DNA of 64,000 nt. It comes from Lachnospiraceae bacterium. Its GTDB lineage: Bacteria; Bacillota; Clostridia; Lachnospirales; Lachnospiraceae. The notes under the pieces are model-generated. The model made no database searches. It was given only the letters and a program-made list of their open reading frames with translations, and was not told the DNA's origin. The stretch is from assembly GCA_017460845.1 (NCBI GenBank), contig JAFUAE010000001.1:1-64000 (forward strand), written 5' to 3'. The first letter of the stretch is position 1, and each line of letters begins with the position of its first letter. This document shows, one piece after another, positions 14,336 to 22,800 of the stretch. The position numbers and the translations under genes were made by a program.

Positions 14336-16093
14336 TTATGCCGGCTGGTCCCAGCCCAGCGACTTAAGACCCGCGACGACCTCCGCCGCGTTCTTTTCGC
14401 TGATATTCTCAATCTCCTCCAGCTTCTTGCCCGCATCCAGATAATCCAGGACCTGGCCGATTGTCTCCACGCCCGCCTTCTGCAGCGCGTGCCAGCACTT
14501 CGGCGTCAGCTCCAGCTCGTCGAAACGCAGCTTCATGAGATCCACCGGGATGCCCTGCCGCTTGCCGCCAAGCCCGCTCAGCACATTATCCGCGATAAAC
14601 TGCTGCTTGCCGGCATTAAGGCTTTGCCCGGCCACATCCTCGGAACGGAGCAGCGTGATCAGATCCTCGGTCGGATTGGTCTCCGTAATAATACGGTTGG
14701 CCTGGCGCGCGATCGCAAACTCAAAGAGATTCCTCGCCTCTCTCGCATTGGCGAAATTCTCCGGCTTCTCCGCGATCCTCTTCTGGAAATGCTCCCGCAC
14801 GTAGTCCAACGCCGGGCGGGACGCCCGGTACTTATTACTGTCACAGAAGCGCTTGAAAATACTGGTCAGCTCCTCCGGAGAATAATCCGGGAACTCGATA
14901 AACTTATTAAAGCGCGACTTCAGGCCCGGATTTGCATTGATAAAACGCTCCATCGGCTTGGTATAGCCTGCCACGATCACGATCAGATCGTCGCGCATAT
15001 CCTCCATCCCCTTGACCAGGGCATCGATCGCCTCAAGGCCGTAGTCATTGGAAGCATGCTCCGGCACGAGCGAATACGCCTCATCAATAAAGAGCACGCC
15101 GCCCTTGGCCTCCTGCAGGACCTCCTGCACCTTAAGCGCCGTCTGTCCGACATAGCCGGCCACCAGACCGGAACGGTCCACCTCCACGAGCTGGCCCTTG
15201 GACAGAATGCCGATCCTGTGGTAAATGCCGGCAAGCAGCCTTGCGACAGTCGTCTTTCCGGTACCGGGATTGCCCGAGAACACGAGATGCAGACTGATCG
15301 GAGGCATTTCCAGACCCATCTTCTCCCGGATCGTACGGATCCGCACCAGGTTGATCAGGGAAATGACATCGTACTTGACCTCGTCGAGGCCGATCAGGCT
15401 GTTGAGCTCGTTAAGCAGCTGCTCCAGCGTCTTCTCCTCATTCTTAAGCTTCCCCTTCGCTTCCTTCTTCTCCGGCTTTTCATCCGGCTCGATCACCGCC
15501 CTGCGGGTGCCGCCGTCATTTTCCGCGAGCTCATCCAGATAGCGCTGGATCACCCTCTGCGGCTCATCCGCTTCAAACGGCGTGTTGAGGTTTTCCTCCA
15601 GCCAGGTATAGATCATCTTCATATACTGCAGCAGGCGGTCGTATTCGGACTGCGTCACATGCAGGTCGCTCAGCATGCAGGCAAAGCCGAGCATCAGGAA
15701 GCCGTCGTACATGATCTTGGCAATGCCGATATGCTCCTCCGTGATATTCTCAAGATCCACGCCCGCGCGGAAAATGACCGGCACCTCGTTGGCATATTTG
15801 TCGCCGTTGACCTTGCTGCGGTCCGCCAGCAGCTTATAATCCGCAGTCGTATATTCGGAAGCGAGCACCTCATTGATAAAATCGGTCTCCTCCTGACTGA
15901 TTCCGCGGTCGGCGGTCGCAATATAAAGGAAAAATGTATACAGGCTGAGCTTCAGGACTTCCCTGGTCTCCTTATCCGGGAACCATTTTTTGGTGCCGAC
16001 GCCCTTGGCATCCAGGTTGTCCGCAAGGCCGTACATCTTATCGACCAGGCCTGCCGCCGATTTCTGATACTCTTTTGCAAGATCCTTCAACAT
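14336..16093 (-). CDS. SpoVK/CbxX-type AAA+ ATPase with TerB-like N-terminus and HhH tail
   Basis: The 585-residue protein has a helical N-terminal part (about 40-170) containing IATADRGISQEETDFI, which resembles TerB-type domains. A CbxX/CfqX-type AAA+ core follows: Walker A GNPGTGKT (274-281), Walker B VLFIDEAY (333-340), arginine finger in GLKSRF (390-395). The last 60 residues (ELTPKCWHALQKAGVETIGQ ... NAAEVVAGLKSLG) resemble the helix-hairpin-helix fold of the RNA polymerase alpha C-terminal domain. Relatives remodel proteins, for example rubisco activases, and SpoVK acts in sporulation. The gene lies 18 bases after a HIRAN protein gene, so they probably act together. The target is unknown. 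Confidence 0.85.
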   Translation of the reverse strand: MLKDLAKEYQKSAAGLVDKMYGLADNLDAKGVGTKKWFPDKETREVLKLSLYTFFLYIATADRGISQEETDFINEVLASEYTTADYKLLADRSKVNGDKYANEVPVIFRAGVDLENITEEHIGIAKIMYDGFLMLGFACMLSDLHVTQSEYDRLLQYMKMIYTWLEENLNTPFEADEPQRVIQRYLDELAENDGGTRRAVIEPDEKPEKKEAKGKLKNEEKTLEQLLNELNSLIGLDEVKYDVISLINLVRIRTIREKMGLEMPPISLHLVFSGNPGTGKTTVARLLAGIYHRIGILSKGQLVEVDRSGLVAGYVGQTALKVQEVLQEAKGGVLFIDEAYSLVPEHASNDYGLEAIDALVKGMEDMRDDLIVIVAGYTKPMERFINANPGLKSRFNKFIEFPDYSPEELTSIFKRFCDSNKYRASRPALDYVREHFQKRIAEKPENFANAREARNLFEFAIARQANRIITETNPTEDLITLLRSEDVAGQSLNAGKQQFIADNVLSGLGGKRQGIPVDLMKLRFDELELTPKCWHALQKAGVETIGQVLDYLDAGKKLEEIENISEKNAAEVVAGLKSLGWDQPA

Positions 16094-16111
16094 ACGCTGC
16101 CTCCTTAAAGC

Positions 16112-16591
16112 TTATTTCACCAGCCAGACTGAAAACGGAAGCAGATACTGCTCCGTATAGGTCTTCCGCTGCTCCGACTCCTGACTCTCCTCATGCCGCA
16201 TGCTCTCCACCTGGGCCTCAAAGATATGGCCGTGGTCCATCATGCGCGCAATCGTCTCATTCTTATATCTGGTAATGTATCCGAGCATCTGCCCTGCTGC
16301 CGTCTCCACCCTGATTGCCCAACGGTCATACTCGTTATCCGGCTCCCGGCGCAGGACCAGCTCCGTGCCCGGTTCCAGGGATCTGAGCAGCTTCCTGCCT
16401 TTCCTGCTCTCCAGATCCACATGGTGCTGTATCCCGGCAATCGCCGTCCAGAGCACCAACTCCTTCTCCGGCTTCTGCTTTTCTGCAGCCTCTTCCTGCC
16501 GGAGCTGGGCCATCCGGTCCGCATACTCCTCCGAGAAATTGAGCAGTTCTTCTATGGAAATGTTAACGGCCTTCACTGCCTGTGCGGTCAT
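16112..16591 (-). CDS. HIRAN-domain protein
   Basis: This 159-residue protein contains a HIRAN domain from about residue 45 on: AIAGIQHHVD, LEPGTELVLRREPDNEYDRWAIRVE and GQMLGYITRYKNETIARMM. HIRAN domains bind single-stranded DNA 3' ends or damaged DNA, often fused to SWI/SNF helicases; here it is nearly alone, with a helical N-terminal extension. It is encoded directly upstream of the AAA+ ATPase, implying that the two act as sensor and motor. No nuclease motif is visible. Confidence 0.85.
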   Translation of the reverse strand: MTAQAVKAVNISIEELLNFSEEYADRMAQLRQEEAAEKQKPEKELVLWTAIAGIQHHVDLESRKGRKLLRSLEPGTELVLRREPDNEYDRWAIRVETAAGQMLGYITRYKNETIARMMDHGHIFEAQVESMRHEESQESEQRKTYTEQYLLPFSVWLVK

Positions 16592-16750
16592 GGGAGATCC
16601 CTTTCTTTTTTGCTTTTTTTACATTTCAGACCTTTGCTGTGTCCTGTAATATCCGCGATCCTGAAAGCATCCATCAAGCATTCCTTTTTATAGGTATGCG
16701 ATATAAAACGGTCGCGATGCGAAACGAACGGTCATCCCTGCACGGGATAA

Positions 16751-16838
16751 AATTATTGTAAAATCATAATTTTATCTTGTCAAATTCAGCATGTCGGCAA
16801 TATCTTACAGCAATCTTGATTTCTATCTTAATTATTCA
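16751..16838. repeat. 88-base dispersed repeat, copy 1
   Basis: This stretch aligns without gaps to 29976-30063, sharing ATTGTAAA, ATCTTGTCAAATT, CATGTCGG and CTTACAGCAATCTTGATTTC. It lies just beyond, and slightly into, the stop of the CFI-box gene, so the other copy may mark a lost relative. It contains a degenerate form of the palindrome TGTCAAATTTGACA. Otherwise 16592-16835 shows no gene. Confidence 0.6.
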
Positions 16839-17462
16839 ATGAATCTTTTCCCGGATATGCAGTATAAAACGGTCCAGGATTCCTCTCCAAAATACATGGA
16901 AGAATTTTGTGCGGCCAAATAATTTAACCATCTTCGGGCTGAGAAAATAATAGACTCTGATAAAACCGCGCCCCAGGACATATTTTGCAAGAACCTCATC
17001 ACGGAACCGTCTGAGCGTCATTACTTCCGGACAGTCATAGGAGCCATAGACACAGGTCGCGATGTAGCAGCCCTCCCCGCTGCCTCCGCCGGCAAGGTCC
17101 TCGAAATCCTCCTCATGATTTCCGGCATAAATGCTGCCGCTCTTTTTGTTCGGTCCCGATGGCAATATGTCAAAGCTGCTTCTATACGATGTTCCGGTCA
17201 CACGCCCGCGAGCATCGCGATGTGTATAACCGCCGAACATCCCTTCATCACTGGATCCGGTCTTATGACCATGATTGTCATAATGATTGTAGCCAACCCC
17301 AAACATCTTCTCCGAGCTGGTGCCGACCTTATTGCCTTTGGCATCATAATCGACATAAGTTCCTTCAAAGAAACCCGGGCGGCTTTCTCCGGTCTTTTTG
17401 CCGTTTTCATCATAATGCTCTATATTGCCCAGAAAATTTGTTCTGCTGTATGGTTTTCCCAT
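16836..17462 (-). CDS. CFI-box-CTERM protein with YD-like N-terminal repeats
   Basis: The first 110 residues of this 208-residue protein contain short repeats of the form HYDENGKKTGES, DYDAKGNKVGTS, HYDNHGHKTGSS and HRDARGRVTGTS, with a 20- to 25-residue period. The C-terminal half has the CFI-box-like motif CYIATCVYGSYDCPEVMTL, followed by RRFRDEVLAKYVLGRGFIRVYYFLSP, a widespread domain of unknown role. No signal peptide is seen. It is the last gene before the 88-base repeat. Function unknown; the repeats suggest a binding surface. Confidence 0.7.
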   Translation of the reverse strand: MGKPYSRTNFLGNIEHYDENGKKTGESRPGFFEGTYVDYDAKGNKVGTSSEKMFGVGYNHYDNHGHKTGSSDEGMFGGYTHRDARGRVTGTSYRSSFDILPSGPNKKSGSIYAGNHEEDFEDLAGGGSGEGCYIATCVYGSYDCPEVMTLRRFRDEVLAKYVLGRGFIRVYYFLSPKMVKLFGRTKFFHVFWRGILDRFILHIREKIH

Positions 17463-17621
17463 AATCGATTCTCCTCGCTCAATAGTTCTGTAGCCTACAC
17501 AAGGCCATAAACAGTAAGTTGTTTCTTCTTAAATTACGGTTCCTGTTGCAGCTCATTTTGTTTAATCTTCATAATCCGCTGCCTGTGCGGTATGGGAGTT
17601 CCTTCATTTTTTGCTTTAGCT

Positions 17622-18497
17622 TTACTCTCGACGGTCCTCGTAGTACATATAGGCATCATCCCAGTCCTCGAACTCATCTTCCCATTCATCGGCAAACTCA
17701 TCTGCGTCACTGTAGTTATCGATATCATAAGGATCAGCAGTTTCGCTGGTTTTACCCTTCGACTTTTTAAGATTCTTACTGATCAGTTCCTGCATCTGCC
17801 GTGTTTCCTCTTCTTTCTTTTTAAACTTCTCTTGCAGCCGCCGCTCCTCCTCTTTCTCAGCATAGGTTTCCCGATATTCGATCTGGATCTTACGCGTTGT
17901 TTTTTTTAGCTCCCAATCTCTATAAATGGTTTCCGAGGAAACAGATACATAATGATGATCCGGGGTCACAATACTTATATAGGGAAAAAACTGTCCATCA
18001 AACCTTATCCTGTGTCCCCTGTAAGTAAGGTTATCCCACCCTTCTTTCTGCATAGCATTGATTTCAGCACGAAGCCTCTCCTTCAGGGTCCAAAAAATAT
18101 AATATTGTTCATCTGTTCTTTTTGCATCAAACGCTTCCGTTGCCATAACTTCCAACATGACCAAATCTGCCCAGCCCATATATTTGCCAGTAGACTCCAG
18201 AAATTCTCTCCGTTCCTGGCACTCTTTATATGGAAATTTCTGGTCACGTTCATATCTGAAAATATTTCCAGATAACAAACAATCCGTGTATATATCATCA
18301 AGACGTCCAATCAATTTATGATCGATATCGCTTCGTGCTACTTCCAAATGCTCCATTGTTTTCTGATACCCTTTTTCATCCTCATAATTCTCATATTTTT
18401 TTATAACCGGATCATGCAGGTGTATAGCTGCGAACAGCAAAATAGTTACTGCCAGAAGAAATCTATTCTTCATTCTTTCCCAAGTCTGATTATCCAT
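17622..18497 (-). CDS. Membrane-anchored protein with coiled coil and acidic tail, unknown
   Basis: The 291-residue protein has one N-terminal hydrophobic segment (RFLLAVTILLFAAIHL), a central region of no known family, a charged coiled coil (KEEERRLQEKFKKKEEETRQ) and a very acidic aromatic tail (ADEFADEWEDEFEDWDDAYM). The ATG at 18497 is preferred over a TTG one codon earlier because GGGAGGGAATG is well placed. A perfect palindrome at 18521-18534 lies just upstream. The acidic Tyr/Asp tail resembles that of the neighbouring 18695 protein, hinting at a shared partner. Confidence 0.6.
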   Translation of the reverse strand: MDNQTWERMKNRFLLAVTILLFAAIHLHDPVIKKYENYEDEKGYQKTMEHLEVARSDIDHKLIGRLDDIYTDCLLSGNIFRYERDQKFPYKECQERREFLESTGKYMGWADLVMLEVMATEAFDAKRTDEQYYIFWTLKERLRAEINAMQKEGWDNLTYRGHRIRFDGQFFPYISIVTPDHHYVSVSSETIYRDWELKKTTRKIQIEYRETYAEKEEERRLQEKFKKKEEETRQMQELISKNLKKSKGKTSETADPYDIDNYSDADEFADEWEDEFEDWDDAYMYYEDRRE

Positions 18498-18520
18498 CAA
18501 TCATTCCCTCCCGGATATAT

Positions 18521-18534
18521 TGTCAAATTTGACA
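18521..18534. promoter_or_regulatory. Perfect palindrome TGTCAAATTTGACA upstream of the acidic-tail gene
   Basis: This 14-base palindrome recurs exactly at 30003-30016 and in damaged form at 16778-16791. Here it is 23 bases before the start codon at 18497, a position suited to an operator. No cognate regulator can be named. Confidence 0.4.
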
Positions 18535-18694
18535 TGGCTATGACTGCTGATGCTGAAGTTAGAAACAACGGTTAAGGTTAAAACTCTTCATGCGACTGTA
18601 ACGTACTACGGTTATATTAGCGCAAGGCTTAATATTCGGCAGCTGCTGGTCACCCTGTCGCAGCTGCCTTGTTTTCTCATCACAGATCTATTGA

Positions 18695-19168
18695 TTACCA
18701 GTCTTCATCATCCATAGCGTCGTCTACTCCGTTTGCGTATTCGCTATCCCTGCGATATCTTTCATCATCATAATCATAATTCAGATAGATATCTTCATAG
18801 CCGTCATCATAAGAATTCTGATAGCTGTATTTTTTTCTTGATGAAGTACTCTTCTGACTGCTGCCGGTTTTCTTTTTTGAACTCTGCTTCCCAAACTTCT
18901 GATCATGATGATATCGACAGTAGCTGCCGCAGCCATAATCAGTATAGTTATTGCACTCACGGACATAACACTTTATTTTGCGGTTCTTGTATGTCGGATG
19001 TTTATCTTTGTAATACACGCAGCTTACATAACAAAGCTTATTACAAGAACTATAATTGCACTGTCCATTTGTTGTTCGGGCATAACTTTTAATTTGCCCC
19101 GCTAATCCTAAGCTTATCATTACGACTACTAAACAAAATGCTGCTTTTTTAAGATTTTTTCTTTCCAT
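18695..19168 (-). CDS. Secreted Cys-rich protein with acidic Tyr/Asp tail, unknown
   Basis: The 157-residue protein begins with a signal peptide (LKKAAFCLVVVMISLGLAGQIKSYA). About ten cysteines follow in the next 60 residues (CNYSSCNKLCYVSC, CYVRECNNYTDYGCGSYC), consistent with a disulfide-rich or metal-binding fold such as a zinc-finger-like HHxxC arrangement. A Ser/Lys linker and an acidic tyrosine-rich tail complete it. It lies between two other unknown genes in the same orientation. No family recognised. Confidence 0.6.
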   Translation of the reverse strand: MERKNLKKAAFCLVVVMISLGLAGQIKSYARTTNGQCNYSSCNKLCYVSCVYYKDKHPTYKNRKIKCYVRECNNYTDYGCGSYCRYHHDQKFGKQSSKKKTGSSQKSTSSRKKYSYQNSYDDGYEDIYLNYDYDDERYRRDSEYANGVDDAMDDEDW

Positions 19169-19191
19169 GGTGTTGTGTTGTTCTCCTTTGA

Positions 19192-19584
19192 TTATTTCAA
19201 ATACTCTGCTAAATAATTGATCTTGTTTTTTCTATTTCTTATTTCTGCTCTGGCTTTCCTGGTATTAATATTCTTCTTTTTATAATTTATTTTTTCCGGC
19301 TCATCATACAAATCCAGATCTATACAATTTGCTCGCTGCTCCTGAATGTTTTTACATCGGAGATAAGGATCCTGCGAGTTAATTATCCTCAATTCCTCAT
19401 ATCTTTCACTGTCAATTAGAACTACCGATAAGATTGCATCCTTATGGTCATGTTTAACTCGTGGCATATATCTTGCTTTTTCTGCCGCCTGTCTGCCGTC
19501 CTCTGCTATTACCGGAAAAGTTCTTATAACATATTTTCCTCGCCCAACATGTCCGCATTTTGTACTCACTTCGTAGTAATTCAT
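19192..19584 (-). CDS. Uncharacterised 130-residue protein
   Basis: The protein begins MNYYEVSTKCGHVGRGKYVI and continues FPVIAEDGRQAAEKARYMPRVKHDHKDAIL, a compact alpha/beta-looking domain with a Cys-Gly-His near the start, then a basic tail (INYKKKNINTRKARAEIRNR). The start at 19584 is supported by GGAGGCAGCAGAAAT; a longer frame beginning at 19776 would pass through the terminator of the kinase gene and is rejected. It heads the leftward cluster of unknown genes. The basic tail may bind nucleic acid, but this is a guess. Confidence 0.6.
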   Translation of the reverse strand: MNYYEVSTKCGHVGRGKYVIRTFPVIAEDGRQAAEKARYMPRVKHDHKDAILSVVLIDSERYEELRIINSQDPYLRCKNIQEQRANCIDLDLYDEPEKINYKKKNINTRKARAEIRNRKNKINYLAEYLK

Positions 19585-19735
19585 ATTTCTGCTGCCTCCA
19601 TCTAAAAGAATTCCTTGTTGTTTATTAGTCTTTTGTTTTATATGTTGTTTTGTATGACTACAGTTTAAGCTCCCCTTTTCAGGATCTGTATTTTTCATTG
19701 ACTTCTGTGACGCTGTCATTTTGAATGTCCAAAAC

Positions 19736-19781
19736 AAAAAGGCTTTTGCACCATCGTCAAAGAAACGATCATACAAAAGCC
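19736..19781 (-). terminator. Terminator of the kinase-STAND gene
   Basis: On the minus strand GGCTTTTG pairs with CAAAAGCC, with an inner ATCGT/ACGAT stem, and TTTTTG follows. It lies 64 bases past the stop at 19845 and separates the kinase gene from the small-gene cluster. The rest of 19585-19844 shows no gene. Confidence 0.75.
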
Positions 19782-19844
19782 CATGTTCAAAAGCTGTATA
19801 TGTATTTATTTATGATATTAAATGACTATCCCAAAGCCGCCGAC

Positions 19845-22800
19845 TTATTCCTCTAATGATGATGGTGAATGTGAAAATTCAGCTGAAAACTCCCTCATTC
19901 CTTCAAGCCATTCATCTTCTGCATGCCAATTTCCAATCCGCTCTTCTTTGAACAGTTCATATTCGGCAATTATTTTAGAATATTCTTCTCCGTTTTCTTC
20001 AGATTCTTTCAGGATATTATAGAGTAATTCGATATACGGAGCAGCAAATCGAAAATCATAATAGCCCATTTTCTCCCAGATATTTCTGATCCAGAAGGCT
20101 TCCATTCGTTTAAATATCCGGATACTATCTAAATAATAAGCGGATTCCATATCCGGTGCTAAACACCATAGAGCATAAGGAAACTGAATAAATGCCCTTA
20201 TATATTGGAATTGATCCTTTTCTTTGCTTACTTTTTCCAGCTGTTCCCAATATAAAGATAAATATTTCTCCCACTTTTCCTTATCAGAAGTTTTGCGTAC
20301 TTCTAATAGAAGCTCGCTTAATAGACGTATTGTTTCCAAAAAATATCCGTTTTTCTGTTCCAGCTGATACTCTAACAATCGGTCCCTATCCATATTGGGC
20401 ATATCGATGAGGTCTGTCGGATAATATCTGCTAAGTCTGCACGTTGTTTTTACAAAAGCTTGTGCTCTCAGATATTCTTTTAGTTCTGTGTTTAACAGAG
20501 CATCCTTTTCAATTTGAGAACAATACTCTCCGATTTCGCTTTTCGAAGAAATCAGCTTTGCCTTCTTCAGATAATCCTCGAATCGCTGAAGAATATTTCC
20601 TGACTTTTCTTTGAACTCACAACTCGGTTCTGATAAATCAAACTCTACGCCTGTCCGCTTTCGTTTCCTTTCCAGATACTCATAATAAGTTCCGGAATCT
20701 TGCAGCTTTACTGCCAACTCACAAATCCTGTCATATATTGCTGGCATACCCGTCATTTCCGAATCGGCATATTCGCCCTTATCGATAAATTCTGCAAAGA
20801 ATATTAAGTATCTGATCGCTAATATCTGCGCCCCACATTGTTCAAAATCTTCAGCCACCATTAAAATATTTGGATAATCTTCCCTTAGGGAATAAGCAAT
20901 TAAATCCCAATATTCCTCATCAAACTGTTTGCATTCATCAAAAATATACTCTGTGATTCCATAATCCTTATGCATCCATGATTGAATCAGCAGATTCCGT
21001 AATGCTGTTTCAAAAAACCTACGGGTTATAAAAGGCTCAATTCCACCGTGATGAACCAATTCAACCATGAGCCCTGCTGTTTCATAGACAAAATCAGAAT
21101 AGTCTTTTCCTATCGATATGAGATATTCACTTCCAGAATTCTGGCTACATATCTCCTCCATTACATCCAATTTACGCGGTAGAATACATTCCTCACTCGC
21201 GAGCACCTGATACAGTAATGATTCTGCCAATTCCGGCTTATCGATCACTTTGAGTATTCTGTCCAAATAAATATCCTCAACATTTTTTACAGGCAGTGCT
21301 GTTTTCTGAGTATCTTTGACAGCTTTTCTTTTTTGCCTGCTTTCAATTTGACGGCAATATCTTTCTGCACGTTCAAGCTGGCTTTTCAGACGGATATTCC
21401 TGTATTTCAGTTTCGCAGCATCATCAAATCCATCTGATACCTCAAATCCATTGATTTTGTTTTCAAGATATGAACCAAGAACGTATGAATCTTCTTCCGC
21501 ATACGGTACTATAACAGACAAAATATCTTCAATTACGGCTGCCTGTTCTTTGATAGAATAATGATTCTCTGAAAAATATAGTTCCAGCAGATTTGTCTGT
21601 GATTCTAACGTTGCCAGGTCCGATTCGAATAATCGTTTCTCTATCTCTCTAGATTCTTCCAAGCTAAAAGACATTAACGAATAAAAGAAACACTTAATTG
21701 AAGTTGTCAGCAATTGTAATTGAGCCCGGGTTGATATCATGTTCCATTCCCGGCTCGCTTGTATTTTCCTTGCAAGAATTAATACTTCAAAACTACAGCA
21801 TGCATAAATCAAAGACACTTGATCAATTAAATATTCTATGAATTCGACAGACCAGACATCCAAATTATTGACTGCAGTCCAGATCAGTCTTAAGAACATC
21901 TCTTTTGCGTAAGCCGTAATACTAAAAATATGAGAATGGCCGAAATAATTACGGTTCTCATCTTCTTCCTGGATCCAATACGCTATATCTTCACATAAAT
22001 ACGTAATTGCCTTCCATAAGGGAGTACAATTCTCAAATGAAGGATTCAACTCGATTCTGATCCATTCTCCAATTACATCATGAACAGAAACCCTGTCTGA
22101 CCTTTCATCATATAATATCCAACCTTTTTTTATGAGATCATTGATCACAGATAGATCAACGTCTTCCAAAAGGATCTTATTGCTTTCATGAAAATACAGA
22201 TTCCTTTGTTCAATCCGCTCCCGGTGAAGCCCGAACCCCTCCGGTCTTAAGTCACAGCAGCCGGCCAAAAATTTCTTCCCTACTTCAAATCCATTCAGCA
22301 GGGAAAGAATTCTGAGAACCAGTAATCCCTGTTCGCTTAATCCTGAAACTTCAAACAAAGTGTTCAAATGATCGAACATCGTATTTTCGGTAACTTTATT
22401 ATCTTTAAAATGGCCAAAAGTTTCGTTTTGATTCAATCCAAGTCCCCACTTATTTAGCCTGAAATACATCTCTGACGGCAGAAGACTGCTTGCTGACATC
22501 TGTTTTGCTGCCAACGGAATCAATATTGTATAATATCCCAAGCGCTCTATTATTTCCGGAACATAAGCATATTCCTCTTCTGAGAGCTTTCTCTTGTAAT
22601 AAAAGAAGAAGACTGACTCCAGAACCGATTCTTTTAAGCAGTCCAATACAATCGTTTCAGCTGCATTTCTGTCAGCCATGTGCATCCTGGTCGTAATAAT
22701 AAATTTTGCATCAAGATCCAATAACCTGAATAAATCCGGATCCGTATTCGTTTTTAAGTTATCCAGAATAATAAGAGTCCTACCACTTGCAACTTCTTTT

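Noticed and set aside
14321..16108. A 595-codon plus-strand frame opposite the AAA+ gene
   Set aside because: Same reason: antisense to an AAA+ protein with all motifs, and the translation is Leu/Arg/His-rich without domains.
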